A model generated the notes under the pieces. That model worked only from the letters and a program-made list of their open reading frames with translations. It made no database searches and was not told the origin of the DNA. Positions 32,946-41,071 of a DNA stretch of 64,000 nt are shown in pieces; the stretch's first letter is position 1; each line of letters opens with the position of its first letter. The stretch is from Pseudoxanthomonas sp. CF385. GTDB taxonomy: Bacteria > Pseudomonadota > Gammaproteobacteria > Xanthomonadales > Xanthomonadaceae. The stretch covers positions 124,001 to 188,000 of the forward strand of contig NZ_FNKZ01000004.1 in the NCBI RefSeq assembly GCF_900104255.1, written 5' to 3'. The translations under genes were made by a program, and so were the position numbers.

Positions 32946-33016
32946 GGATGCCTCCCGTGGCATCGTTGTCCCCGGCGCGGATTAAACCGCACGCGCGCGG
33001 GACGCGACAAGCCGGC

Positions 33017-34360
33017 TCAGCGCGCGAGCGCGGCAGGCTCCCGCTGCGGCTCCACGGGCGCGTGCACGATCGGCTCAGCCTCCCGCAACCGGTGCTGCCC
33101 GGCCTGCAGCCAGGCCTGCCCCTGCTCGCTGTGCAGGTGTTCGCGCCCGATCCGGTCGATGGCGGTGCCATCGCCCTGCTTCGCCGCCTGCAACAACGGC
33201 TCGACCATGCTTGCTGGCGACGCCGCGACCGGCGTCGGTCCGATCTCCACCGGACGCCAACGCAAGCCCTCCGCCATCGCCGCATTGCGCGGCTGGGCGT
33301 CGAGGCAGTCGATCCTGCACAGGTTCGATGGCGCGAGTTCTTCCTGCCGCCCGCGGATGCCTTCCTTGTCGTACACGGAGGTGCGATAGAAGAACTGGTG
33401 GTCTTCGGAACGGTGGATGACGTTGCGCGCGGGGTCGGTGGGTTCTTCCCGCTTCTGCAGGAACGGGGGATCGCTCAGCGCGTTGAGGTAGTCGATCATC
33501 AGGTTGCCGCTGCGGATCGACAGGCCGTCCAGCGTATAGCTGCCGCCGATGTCGCTGTGCGCACCCGCCACGGTGACGTTGAGGAAGCGGCCACCGTCGG
33601 TAACGCCGGGATCGAGGACGCGGGTGGACTGGAACAGGTTGCGCCGCTCGTCCTCGGCGGTGATCTGGAACCCCGACACGACCGAGGGCGGCAGGCGGCG
33701 ATCATGGTTCCGCGGCTCGCCGGTCCCCACCGGATCGAACAGGCCGACGGCCTGGATGACGGTGCCGGGTTCGCGTAGGGGTGGGCGCGTGAACTCCAGC
33801 CGTTCGATGAACCCGCGTGCATCGCGCACCACCTGCATGCCCACGGGATCCTGGATCCCACGCTCCTCGACCAGGCGCGTGAAGCCGGCCGCCTGCTCCG
33901 CGCCACGACTGAAACCGATGGCGGCGATGCGGATATCGGCACCGGGGTTCTCCTTCAGCCATGCGGCGGCCTTGTGGGTGAACTGGAGGTACATCTCCTC
34001 CATCCTGGCCTCGTAGGTGCCGCCTCCCATCGCATCCACGACACCGGGCAAACCCGTCTGGGTTCCGGGCCCTTCGACATACCCCGTCGCGATCTGCGAA
34101 GCCTCGCCCCGCTTGTGGAGCGCCTCGACCTGCTCGCGGATCCTCGCTACGTTCGTGAGGTTCTCCGGCGCATCCTTGTGCACGCTGTTGCCGGTGCCAT
34201 CGAATGCCGCGATGAACAGGCGATCCTGAGTCCGCCCACCATCCACCAGGATGGGAGCGTCGAATGCCGCGATCTGCTCCCGCGCCTGCACGAAGGTCGC
34301 CAGATCTTCCTGCGTCGCCGGGTGCGTCGCAACGCCATCCGGATATCGGCCACCGCCCAT
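33017..34360 (-). CDS. DUF2235 alpha/beta-hydrolase, possible secreted phospholipase effector
   Basis: 447 residues. FDGTGN (53-58) and the nucleophile elbow GFSRG (Ser151), with GAHSDIGGSY later, are the hallmarks of DUF2235, the domain of T6SS Tle1-like phospholipases. There is no signal peptide, as expected for a T6SS or Xanthomonas-type T4SS substrate. AAGGAG 7 nt before the ATG sets the start. The next gene upstream is a lipoprotein, matching the effector-plus-periplasmic-immunity arrangement. No VgrG, PAAR or secretion machinery is in view, and I see no clear XVIPCD tail, so the delivery route is open. Confidence 0.8.
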   Translation of the reverse strand: MGGGRYPDGVATHPATQEDLATFVQAREQIAAFDAPILVDGGRTQDRLFIAAFDGTGNSVHKDAPENLTNVARIREQVEALHKRGEASQIATGYVEGPGTQTGLPGVVDAMGGGTYEARMEEMYLQFTHKAAAWLKENPGADIRIAAIGFSRGAEQAAGFTRLVEERGIQDPVGMQVVRDARGFIERLEFTRPPLREPGTVIQAVGLFDPVGTGEPRNHDRRLPPSVVSGFQITAEDERRNLFQSTRVLDPGVTDGGRFLNVTVAGAHSDIGGSYTLDGLSIRSGNLMIDYLNALSDPPFLQKREEPTDPARNVIHRSEDHQFFYRTSVYDKEGIRGRQEELAPSNLCRIDCLDAQPRNAAMAEGLRWRPVEIGPTPVAASPASMVEPLLQAAKQGDGTAIDRIGREHLHSEQGQAWLQAGQHRLREAEPIVHAPVEPQREPAALAR

Positions 34361-34386
34361 CTTCACGCTCCTTGTGCGACGTCCCG

Positions 34387-35007
34387 CTAGTAGGTCCTGC
34401 TCCACGCCAGAATCAGGTCATCCCGGAAATGGCTGTGCGTGTTTCCCGGAACCTGCGCGGCTCGCGTGGGCACGAATGCCTTCATGTAGACGTTGATCGT
34501 CCTGTCGTTCACTTCCAGGATGATCCCCGGATCCCCGATGTCACCCTCCACGCCCCCCTCGGGCACGTGGTGAAGGACCCGCTGGTCCCGGAATATGCTT
34601 GCGATGTCAACGAAGGCCGAATGCTTCACGCCATCCTTCGATTTCCACTCCACGTTTGCGGGTTCCGGGAAGTTGCCGATCGAGAGATAGCTTGCATCCA
34701 GGTTCGCCGGGTACTTCTCACCCAGCGATGCCGAAGACAGCTGAAGCACATCGTCGGGTTCGGAGACCTGAGTGAATCCGTTGTAGGTCACGCGGCAGCC
34801 ATAGGTCGAATAGCAGAACGCACCGAAGTTATGCCGCACGAACGTCAGCGGCTCACGACTCGCCGAGCTGGTGGCGGCGACGTGGCCGTTACTGTCTTGA
34901 TGCGTCATCGCGATCCCCTGGCAGCCCGTTCCGAGCATGGTAGCCGTGACAATGCACAGTAGCGCCGGACTTCTCGCGCGCTGACGCGCGACTGGCGATC
35001 TCCTCAT
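34387..35007 (-). CDS. putative lipoprotein, candidate immunity partner of the DUF2235 protein
   Basis: 206 residues with a basic N-terminus, a hydrophobic stretch and a lipobox-like MLGTGC near residue 29. The body (FGAFCYSTYGCRVTYNGFTQ, then VEWKSKDGVKHSAFVDIAS and DPGIILEVNDRTINVYMKA) resembles DUF3304-type lipoproteins that neutralise Tle phospholipases. It is 26 bp upstream of the DUF2235 gene on the same strand. The immunity role is inferred from gene order and family resemblance. Local base composition is slightly less GC-rich than neighbours. Confidence 0.7.
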   Translation of the reverse strand: MRRSPVARQRARSPALLCIVTATMLGTGCQGIAMTHQDSNGHVAATSSASREPLTFVRHNFGAFCYSTYGCRVTYNGFTQVSEPDDVLQLSSASLGEKYPANLDASYLSIGNFPEPANVEWKSKDGVKHSAFVDIASIFRDQRVLHHVPEGGVEGDIGDPGIILEVNDRTINVYMKAFVPTRAAQVPGNTHSHFRDDLILAWSRTY

Positions 35008-35137
35008 CACGGCACGGCCTCCTGCCAGAACGAGCGCCATCTGTACGGCACGGCGTCGCGCTGTGCAAGGCGCGACGCTCAAATGTGAGCAATGTCGCGC
35101 GCTGCATTCATTTACATCAACGCCTCAGCGGCCGGGG

Positions 35138-35545
35138 TCACTCGGCGGGGGCACCGCTCTCGTCCATGTGCACGACTTCCCAGAGGTGGCCGTCGAGATC
35201 TTCGAAGCCGCGCTGGTACATGAAGCCGTAATCCTTCGCTTCCATCGGCTCGCGACCGCCCGCCGCCAGCGCCTTGGCGACCATCGCATCCACGCTGCTG
35301 CGGCTGTCGACCGACAGGCAGAGCAGCACTTCGGTGTGCGTGCGCGCGTCGCAGAGCGGCTTGCGCGTGAACCCCTGGAAGAACGGCTCCACCAGCAGCA
35401 TCACGTAGATCGTGTCGCTGATGACGAGGCAGGCCGCATTGGCATCGGTGAACTGCGGATTCACCGCATAGCCCAGCGCGTTGAAGAAGGCCTTGGCCTT
35501 GTCGAGGTCGCGCACAGGAAGATTGACGAAGATCTGGGTGCTCAT
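35138..35545 (-). CDS. VOC-family protein
   Basis: 135 residues. It starts MSTQIFVNLPVRDLDKAKAF and ends with GHLWEVVHMDES, typical of PhnB/glyoxalase-like VOC proteins seen beside YciI genes. It lies 8 nt after the YciI-family gene and is translated from the same transcript. Substrate unknown. Confidence 0.9.
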   Translation of the reverse strand: MSTQIFVNLPVRDLDKAKAFFNALGYAVNPQFTDANAACLVISDTIYVMLLVEPFFQGFTRKPLCDARTHTEVLLCLSVDSRSSVDAMVAKALAAGGREPMEAKDYGFMYQRGFEDLDGHLWEVVHMDESGAPAE

Positions 35546-35553
35546 GGCATGCC

Positions 35554-35979
35554 TCACGGTTGCGTACGGGCGCGCACATCGGCCGCCAGGCGCGCTTCCT
35601 GCTCGCGCAGTTCGGGCGTCAGCGCGTCGCCGAAGTCCTCGGCTTCGAACACGGGACGCAGCTCGATCTCGGCGCCGCCATCGAACGGCGCGCGCTTGAT
35701 CCACTCGATGGCCTCGTCCAGCGAGCGGACCTGCCACAGCCAGAAGCCGGCGATGAGCTCCTTCGTTTCGCCGAACGGTCCGTCGACGACGGTGCGCTGG
35801 CGGCCGTCGAAACGCACGCGCGCGCCGCGCGACGTGGGGTGCAGGCCCTCGCCGGCCAGCATGATGCCGGCCTTGACCAGCGCTTCGTTGAACTTGCCCA
35901 TCTCGGTCAGCAATTCGGTGCTCGGCATCTCGCCGGCTTCGGATTCGGGGCTGGCCTTCACGATGACCATCACTTTCAT
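35554..35979 (-). CDS. YciI family (DGPF domain) protein
   Basis: 141 residues. MKVMVIVKASPESEAGEMPS and VVDGPFGETKELIAGFW identify the DGPF/YCII family. AGGAG 8 nt upstream sets the start. It is the first gene of a two-gene unit with the VOC protein. Such units usually include an ECF sigma factor, which is missing here. Confidence 0.9.
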   Translation of the reverse strand: MKVMVIVKASPESEAGEMPSTELLTEMGKFNEALVKAGIMLAGEGLHPTSRGARVRFDGRQRTVVDGPFGETKELIAGFWLWQVRSLDEAIEWIKRAPFDGGAEIELRPVFEAEDFGDALTPELREQEARLAADVRARTQP

Positions 35980-36090
35980 GGCGTTCTCCTGTCTTCCGGA
36001 CCGGACCATCCGGTCGCTCTTGTCCAGTGCGACGAACGGGTGTGGCCGCGATCGACACGGGCCGGGAGAAAAATCCGGCCGGCCGCGCTG

Positions 36091-38190
36091 CTACGGCAGC
36101 CGCAGCTTCAGGTCGCGCCGGGCCTGCGCCTCGTTGCCGCTGTGGTCGCGCGCGGAGATGCGCAACAGGTAGTCACCGGCCGGCACCTCGTCGGCCTGCC
36201 AGGCGCCTTCACCCCACAGGCCATCGCGCACGGTGTTGGTGACGCTGTAGCGGAACCGGGTGACGGCGCTGCCGTGCACGGTGATGCCGCTGCCCGGGGC
36301 GTAGGCGATCTGCACCGCGTCGTCGGACGGCAGGCGCTGGAAGTCGATGTTCATGCGCGGCGCTTCGTACCCGGCGACCGGGGTGCCGTCGTCATGCAGC
36401 AGCTGGTAACCGAGCGCATACAGGCCCAGGCGTCGGCGCGGCAGGTTGCGATCCACCTGGTCCCACGCCTCCACGACGATGCGTACGCCCTGAAGCCCGC
36501 GCGGCACGACGATGCGACCGTCCTGCTTCGCCTCGATGGGTTGGTCCAGCGTGTCGAACAGCGCCACCTGGTCGATGCGGGGCGCATAGGCATCGGTGAA
36601 GCCGGTGAAGCCGAGGCCGATGGCGTTGCGCTCGTAGCCGGACGGGCCGATCGAGAGGTGCACGTGCGCCATCCGGTTCACCGTGCCCAGCGCATCGCCC
36701 GGCGCGAAGCGGGTGCCGCGGCGCACGCGGATGCGGGCAGGATCGCCGGTGGAATCGTGCAGCAGCTGGAAGCGCGCCGGGTCGAGCAGGTCGCCGCGCG
36801 GCGTGCGCCCCACCTTCATGTGGATGTAGTCCAACGCACCCACGCCCAGACCTTCGCCCAGGCCATCGAATCCCCACGCCGCGGACGGACTGCTGACCTT
36901 GCCGTGCGCGATCGCCAGCACCGTCGCACCGACATCGCCGCGGATATCCAGGCCGCCGTGCAAGTGATGGCGACTCTCGCCCTCGTAGTCGCCACGCACT
37001 TCGCCCAGCGTGCCGACCACCTCGTGCCAGCCGTCCTGCGGGGCGAGGGGCCACCGGCCGGCCGTGTCGGGCAATGGATCGGCCGGCGAAGGTCCCACTG
37101 GCGATGCGGTCGGCGCTGCGCCTGCGGCCAACGGCGCAAGCCGGTGCACGCGATGGCTGCCCGCATCGGTGAAATGCACGCGACCGGCCGCATCCACCGC
37201 CAGTCCCGCCGGACGCGACAGACGCTGACCGGGCAGGTGGCCCGACAGCACATGCCAGCGGCCGTCGCGCATCACCTGCATCACCCGTCCGGTGTACAGC
37301 TCACCGACGTAGAGGTTGCCGTCGTGCGTGAGCGCGAGGCCGAGCGGGCGGCGCGGCCCCATCGTGGTGGCCGAGTCGGGACGCAGCGGCAGCGTGCTGA
37401 CGCCGCCATGCGGCTCGATGCGCCGGATCGCATCGTTGCGGAGGTCCGCGACCCAGACGATGCCGGTCGCATCCACGGCCACCGCCGTCGGCGTGTCGAA
37501 ACGGGCTTGCGTGCCGGTGCCGTCGAGGAAGCCCGGCGTTTCGCCGCCGGCCAGCGTCGTGACCTGGCCATCGCGACCGATCACGCGGACACGGTCGTTG
37601 TAGGTGTCGGCGACGAGGATGCGTCCCCGTCCGTCCACGGCCACGCCGACCGGCCCGTTGAACTGCGCCTGCGCGCCCGGCCCGTCGCGGTAGCCGGGCT
37701 CGCCCGTGCCGGCGATGGTGGTCACCACGCCCTGCGGCGTGATCCGCCGGATGGCATGGTTGCCGGTGTCGGCCACGTACAGGTTGTCGTCGAGATCGCG
37801 CGCGAGCGCGGAGGGCGTGTTGAACGCGGCAGCGCTGCCGGTGCCGTCCGAGAACCCTTCGATGCCACCGGCCAGCGTACTGACCGTGCCGTCGGGGGCG
37901 ATGCGGCGGATGCGGTTGGTGTCGCCCGCATCGGCGACATAGCGCGTGCCGTCCTCCATGACGACGATGCCCCACGGATCATCGAAACGCGCCTGCGCAG
38001 CGGTGCCGTCGCGCATGCCGCGCACGCCGTCACCCGCCGCCAGCGTCCGGTCCGCTGTCCAACCGAACGGCGTCAGCGGCGGTCCGGCATCGGGCACGGG
38101 CACCGGAAACCGCGGCGTGAACAGGAAGGTCGCGGCGATCGCCGTGGTCGTCAGCACCACGACGACCCACATCCATGCGTGACGGCTCAT
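36091..38190 (-). CDS. NHL-repeat beta-propeller fused to an M23 peptidase domain
   Basis: 699 residues. An N-terminal membrane anchor (about 8-25) is followed by six or so NHL repeats (about 65-350, recurring ...VADTGNHAIRRI). An M23/LytM-like domain comes next with HGGLD (His411, Asp415) and HVHLS (His509, His511), so the zinc ligands are intact. A C-terminal beta-sandwich (about 560-690) follows. M23 enzymes cleave peptidoglycan cross-bridges or act as scaffolds; the propeller may bind a partner. The insertion between the two zinc motifs is long. It is a single-gene unit. Confidence 0.8.
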   Translation of the reverse strand: MSRHAWMWVVVVLTTTAIAATFLFTPRFPVPVPDAGPPLTPFGWTADRTLAAGDGVRGMRDGTAAQARFDDPWGIVVMEDGTRYVADAGDTNRIRRIAPDGTVSTLAGGIEGFSDGTGSAAAFNTPSALARDLDDNLYVADTGNHAIRRITPQGVVTTIAGTGEPGYRDGPGAQAQFNGPVGVAVDGRGRILVADTYNDRVRVIGRDGQVTTLAGGETPGFLDGTGTQARFDTPTAVAVDATGIVWVADLRNDAIRRIEPHGGVSTLPLRPDSATTMGPRRPLGLALTHDGNLYVGELYTGRVMQVMRDGRWHVLSGHLPGQRLSRPAGLAVDAAGRVHFTDAGSHRVHRLAPLAAGAAPTASPVGPSPADPLPDTAGRWPLAPQDGWHEVVGTLGEVRGDYEGESRHHLHGGLDIRGDVGATVLAIAHGKVSSPSAAWGFDGLGEGLGVGALDYIHMKVGRTPRGDLLDPARFQLLHDSTGDPARIRVRRGTRFAPGDALGTVNRMAHVHLSIGPSGYERNAIGLGFTGFTDAYAPRIDQVALFDTLDQPIEAKQDGRIVVPRGLQGVRIVVEAWDQVDRNLPRRRLGLYALGYQLLHDDGTPVAGYEAPRMNIDFQRLPSDDAVQIAYAPGSGITVHGSAVTRFRYSVTNTVRDGLWGEGAWQADEVPAGDYLLRISARDHSGNEAQARRDLKLRLP

Positions 38191-38279
38191 TGCACCGGTG
38201 CGGCGAAGAAGATCGCCGCACGATAGTCATTGCGCGAAGGGAAAGGAAGCATCCCTCGACGCGACAGGCGGGACGCCGC

Positions 38280-40016
38280 TCAGGGCTGCCCGGTGGCGGT
38301 GACGCGGCAGGGCACCAGGAAGGTGACCGTGCCCCCCGCGGGCAGCGCGGGTATCGAAACGCCGCCCCCCACCAGGCCGGCGAGCGCGCCGGCAGGGCAC
38401 TGTGCGCCGCCGTTGGCAGTGCAGGTGATCGGCGTGCCGGCCGGCGGACATGTCAGTCCGGCGCCCGGCGTGTCGGTGACGATGGCGCCATCGGCCGCCT
38501 CCGGGCCCGCGTTCGTCACCAGCACGGTGAACGTGCGCAGGTCGCCGGACACCGCGCTCGGCGCATCCGGGGTCTTGCTGATCGACAGGTCCGTCAATCG
38601 CGCCGTGTTGGTGATCGTGCAGACGATGTCCAACCCGGTGTGCGCCGCGGCCAGCGTCAGCGTGTTGCCGCTGAGGTTGCCGCCGGTGCAGCTCCAGGCG
38701 CTGGCCGTGTAGGTGCGCGCATTGCCGGCACCCAGCGTCTCGGCCAGCGTGATGACGTTGCCCGCCGCCACCGCGACCGCGGCACCGGTGTCGGTTTCGG
38801 ACGCGGTATTGGCCGTGGACGCCAGGCTGGCGGCGTTGGTGCCCCCGGTCGCCGACAGCGCGGCGGTGTCGTTGATGGCCGCGTTCACCCAACGCTTGGC
38901 GAGCGCCAGCGTCGACTGCCGCGTGTTGGTCAACGTGCAGGTCAGCGTCTGGTTGGCGCGGTAGTTCGCGGCGGGAATCACCACCTGGCGCGCGGTGGCG
39001 TTGACCGTGGCCGTCACGGTGGCACCGCTCTGGTCGATGCAGGTGGCGCCGGTCAGCACATAGCCGGCCACCTGCGCTTCGGTGAGCGTGATCGGCGCCG
39101 CATGGTTGGTGATCGCGTACGTACTCGACGCCACCGGCGTGTTCGCTGCGGTGGTGGTCAGGTTGAACGCCTGCGTCAGCGCGTCGCTGGCGGTGATGCC
39201 GAAGGTGCCGGTACCCCCGACCGTCTGCTTGCGCACCACCACCTTCGCGCCGTCGAAGCTCCAGCGCATCTCCAGCTCGTCGCCGCCGGTCGGACCGGTC
39301 AGATCGATGCTGAAGCTCAGGCTGGTGACGCCGGTGCCGTTGAACTGCACCGAGCCGCAGGCGGTGCCGCGCGCGACCGATGCGGCATTGCCGGTGCGGC
39401 ATTCCGCATCCGCATCACCGGAGAATGCGCCGAGCTGGCGGAAGAACCGATTCTGCGCCGGCTGCACCACGAACTGCGCGTTGCCGCTCAGGCGGCTCAG
39501 GGTGACCGTGCCGCCCTGCGACGCCGAGCCGGTCAACGTCCAGCGCGAACTGTTGGGGTCGCTGTCGATCGCTCCGCCGAGACGGTCGATGTGCAGCACC
39601 GGGTTGTCGACCGGCTTGCTGAAGGTGACGGTGTAGGTGCGGGTACCGGTGTCGTGCAGCATCACCAGCGACGCACCGTTGTTGACGGTGCCGCCGTAGG
39701 GATCGGTCCACCAGCTGTTGTTGGTGGCGTTGAAGGTGCCGTTGGCGTAGTTCTGGTTGGCGTTGCCGGTCCACGTCACCGTGATGCCACTGGCGTTCGT
39801 CGTGGCGGAGCTGGATCCGTTGGCGGTCCAGGTGCCCGTCAGCAGGGCGAGGGCCGAGCCGGCGGCGGACACGCCCACGAGCAACAGCCCGGCGCGTCCG
39901 ATCAGGCGCGCCAACCGGCGACGCGGCGGTGACACCGCACGGCGCATCGAGACCAGGGGAAGAGAGAGACACGAAGCGCCCCGCAGGCGCAGACCACCCA
40001 AGACATTGCGCGACAT
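38280..40016 (-). CDS. exported DUF11-repeat surface protein, possibly C-terminally shortened
   Basis: 578 residues. A hydrophobic export segment at about 40-58 (LLLVGVSAAGSALA) precedes a Thr/Asn-rich beta region. Prealbumin-like repeats (TYAITNHAAPITLTEA and similar) and one DUF11-like domain (LTDLSISKTPDAPSAV to the end) follow. Xanthomonad relatives usually carry several DUF11 domains and a C-terminal sorting signal. This one stops just after VPCRVTATGQP. An alternative ATG 69 nt downstream would give a more usual signal peptide. Confidence 0.7.
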   Translation of the reverse strand: MSRNVLGGLRLRGASCLSLPLVSMRRAVSPPRRRLARLIGRAGLLLVGVSAAGSALALLTGTWTANGSSSATTNASGITVTWTGNANQNYANGTFNATNNSWWTDPYGGTVNNGASLVMLHDTGTRTYTVTFSKPVDNPVLHIDRLGGAIDSDPNSSRWTLTGSASQGGTVTLSRLSGNAQFVVQPAQNRFFRQLGAFSGDADAECRTGNAASVARGTACGSVQFNGTGVTSLSFSIDLTGPTGGDELEMRWSFDGAKVVVRKQTVGGTGTFGITASDALTQAFNLTTTAANTPVASSTYAITNHAAPITLTEAQVAGYVLTGATCIDQSGATVTATVNATARQVVIPAANYRANQTLTCTLTNTRQSTLALAKRWVNAAINDTAALSATGGTNAASLASTANTASETDTGAAVAVAAGNVITLAETLGAGNARTYTASAWSCTGGNLSGNTLTLAAAHTGLDIVCTITNTARLTDLSISKTPDAPSAVSGDLRTFTVLVTNAGPEAADGAIVTDTPGAGLTCPPAGTPITCTANGGAQCPAGALAGLVGGGVSIPALPAGGTVTFLVPCRVTATGQP

Positions 40017-40193
40017 CGACGAACGGTTCCCCTACGACCTTCCGGAAAGACAGTGCCTTCCTGGCTGGCGCCCACAGCCACCCGGAGACAGGCCCGGATC
40101 GCGTGGATGCACCCCCTGCAGCGTCTCCGGCGCCGGAATCCCGGTCCGCCGACAGCGCTAATGTGATCCGTATCTTAGCTTACGGAGGGGGTT

Positions 40194-40211
40194 TGTGAGA
40201 GGTCCGTCACA
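40194..40211. promoter_or_regulatory. TGTGA-N8-TCACA dyad upstream of the DUF11 gene
   Basis: TGTGAGAGGTCCGTCACA has perfect CRP-like half-sites but an 8-bp spacer instead of 6. It lies in an AT-richer patch (GTATCTTAGCTTACGG) between the TonB-C gene and the DUF11 gene. The rest of 40017-40279 shows no ORF. A regulator of the Clp/FNR type is possible but the spacing is off. Confidence 0.25.
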
Positions 40212-40279
40212 TAACAGTAGGGCCACCTTTCATGGACGTGGCGCCCTGACCGGCACCTCGGGCCAAGCGGCCCGACGGC

Positions 40280-41026
40280 TCACCCGGTCGAGACCGGCCT
40301 GAACGGCGAATCCAGCACGACGGGGCGCTGAGGCGCGTCGTCGGCATCCTCGCCCATCGCCGCCCTGCATTCGGGCGAACGCTGCCGGGCTTCGCGCTCC
40401 TGCCGTTCGTACGCCCGGCTGTTGAAGCCACCCATCGAGAAATCGACCGGAATCGCGATGCGCGTGGTGACGGGCGCGCCGTCGATTTCTTCGGGGACAT
40501 AACGCAATACGGACACCCACGTGCGCAGGGCGTCTTCGAACAGCCTGAGCTGCCCCTTGCGGGCTTCGATCGTCTCGACGGCGGCGCGGCCATCAGCACC
40601 GACCTGCAGCACAACGCGGAAGTCCCCTTCCGCGCCACGCCTCGCCGCATCGACGGGATAGCGCGGCGCTGGATGGAAATATCGCCCCTCGGCGTAGCCC
40701 GGGCCATTCCAGCCGTAGTCCACCGCCAGGCGCATGTCGCCGTTTTCGGAGGGTACGGCGCACGCGTCCATGAAGACGGTGGTGACGCCCGCGCGCGGCT
40801 GGTCGTCGACACGGGCCGGCTCGAAACGCCACTGCCCCACGCGCTGCGCGATCGCGGCGCGGACCACGGCCGGCAGCTTCGGATCGACATCCACGCGCTG
40901 CGGCACGCCCTGCGCATCCAGTGCGACGCGGGCCTGGGCACGGAAATGGATCGGCTTGGGCGCCGGCTCGGCCGACGCCGCGTTGAAGGCCACCAGCAGC
41001 AGCCCGATTCCCCACACCTTGCGCAT
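40280..41026 (-). CDS. exported TonB C-terminal-domain protein
   Basis: 248 residues. A signal peptide (MRKVWGIGLLLVAFNAASA) and a TonB-C-like domain (about 115-200, RYPVDAARRGAEGDFRVVLQV) are visible. It lacks the inner-membrane anchor and Pro-rich spacer of a true TonB, so it is a soluble periplasmic relative. GGGGAGAG upstream supports the start. It is 45 nt after the cyanophycinase/peptidase fusion stop and likely in its operon. Confidence 0.75.
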   Translation of the reverse strand: MRKVWGIGLLLVAFNAASAEPAPKPIHFRAQARVALDAQGVPQRVDVDPKLPAVVRAAIAQRVGQWRFEPARVDDQPRAGVTTVFMDACAVPSENGDMRLAVDYGWNGPGYAEGRYFHPAPRYPVDAARRGAEGDFRVVLQVGADGRAAVETIEARKGQLRLFEDALRTWVSVLRYVPEEIDGAPVTTRIAIPVDFSMGGFNSRAYERQEREARQRSPECRAAMGEDADDAPQRPVVLDSPFRPVSTG

Positions 41027-41071
41027 GGCGACGTCTCTCCCCAGGGACAGGCGCAGCATAGCGCCTTCCGC

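Noticed and set aside
33017..34360. DUF2235 protein as a Xanthomonas T4SS effector
   Set aside because: I could not see the conserved XVIPCD motifs or a Gln-rich tail clearly, so the route is left open instead of assigned.
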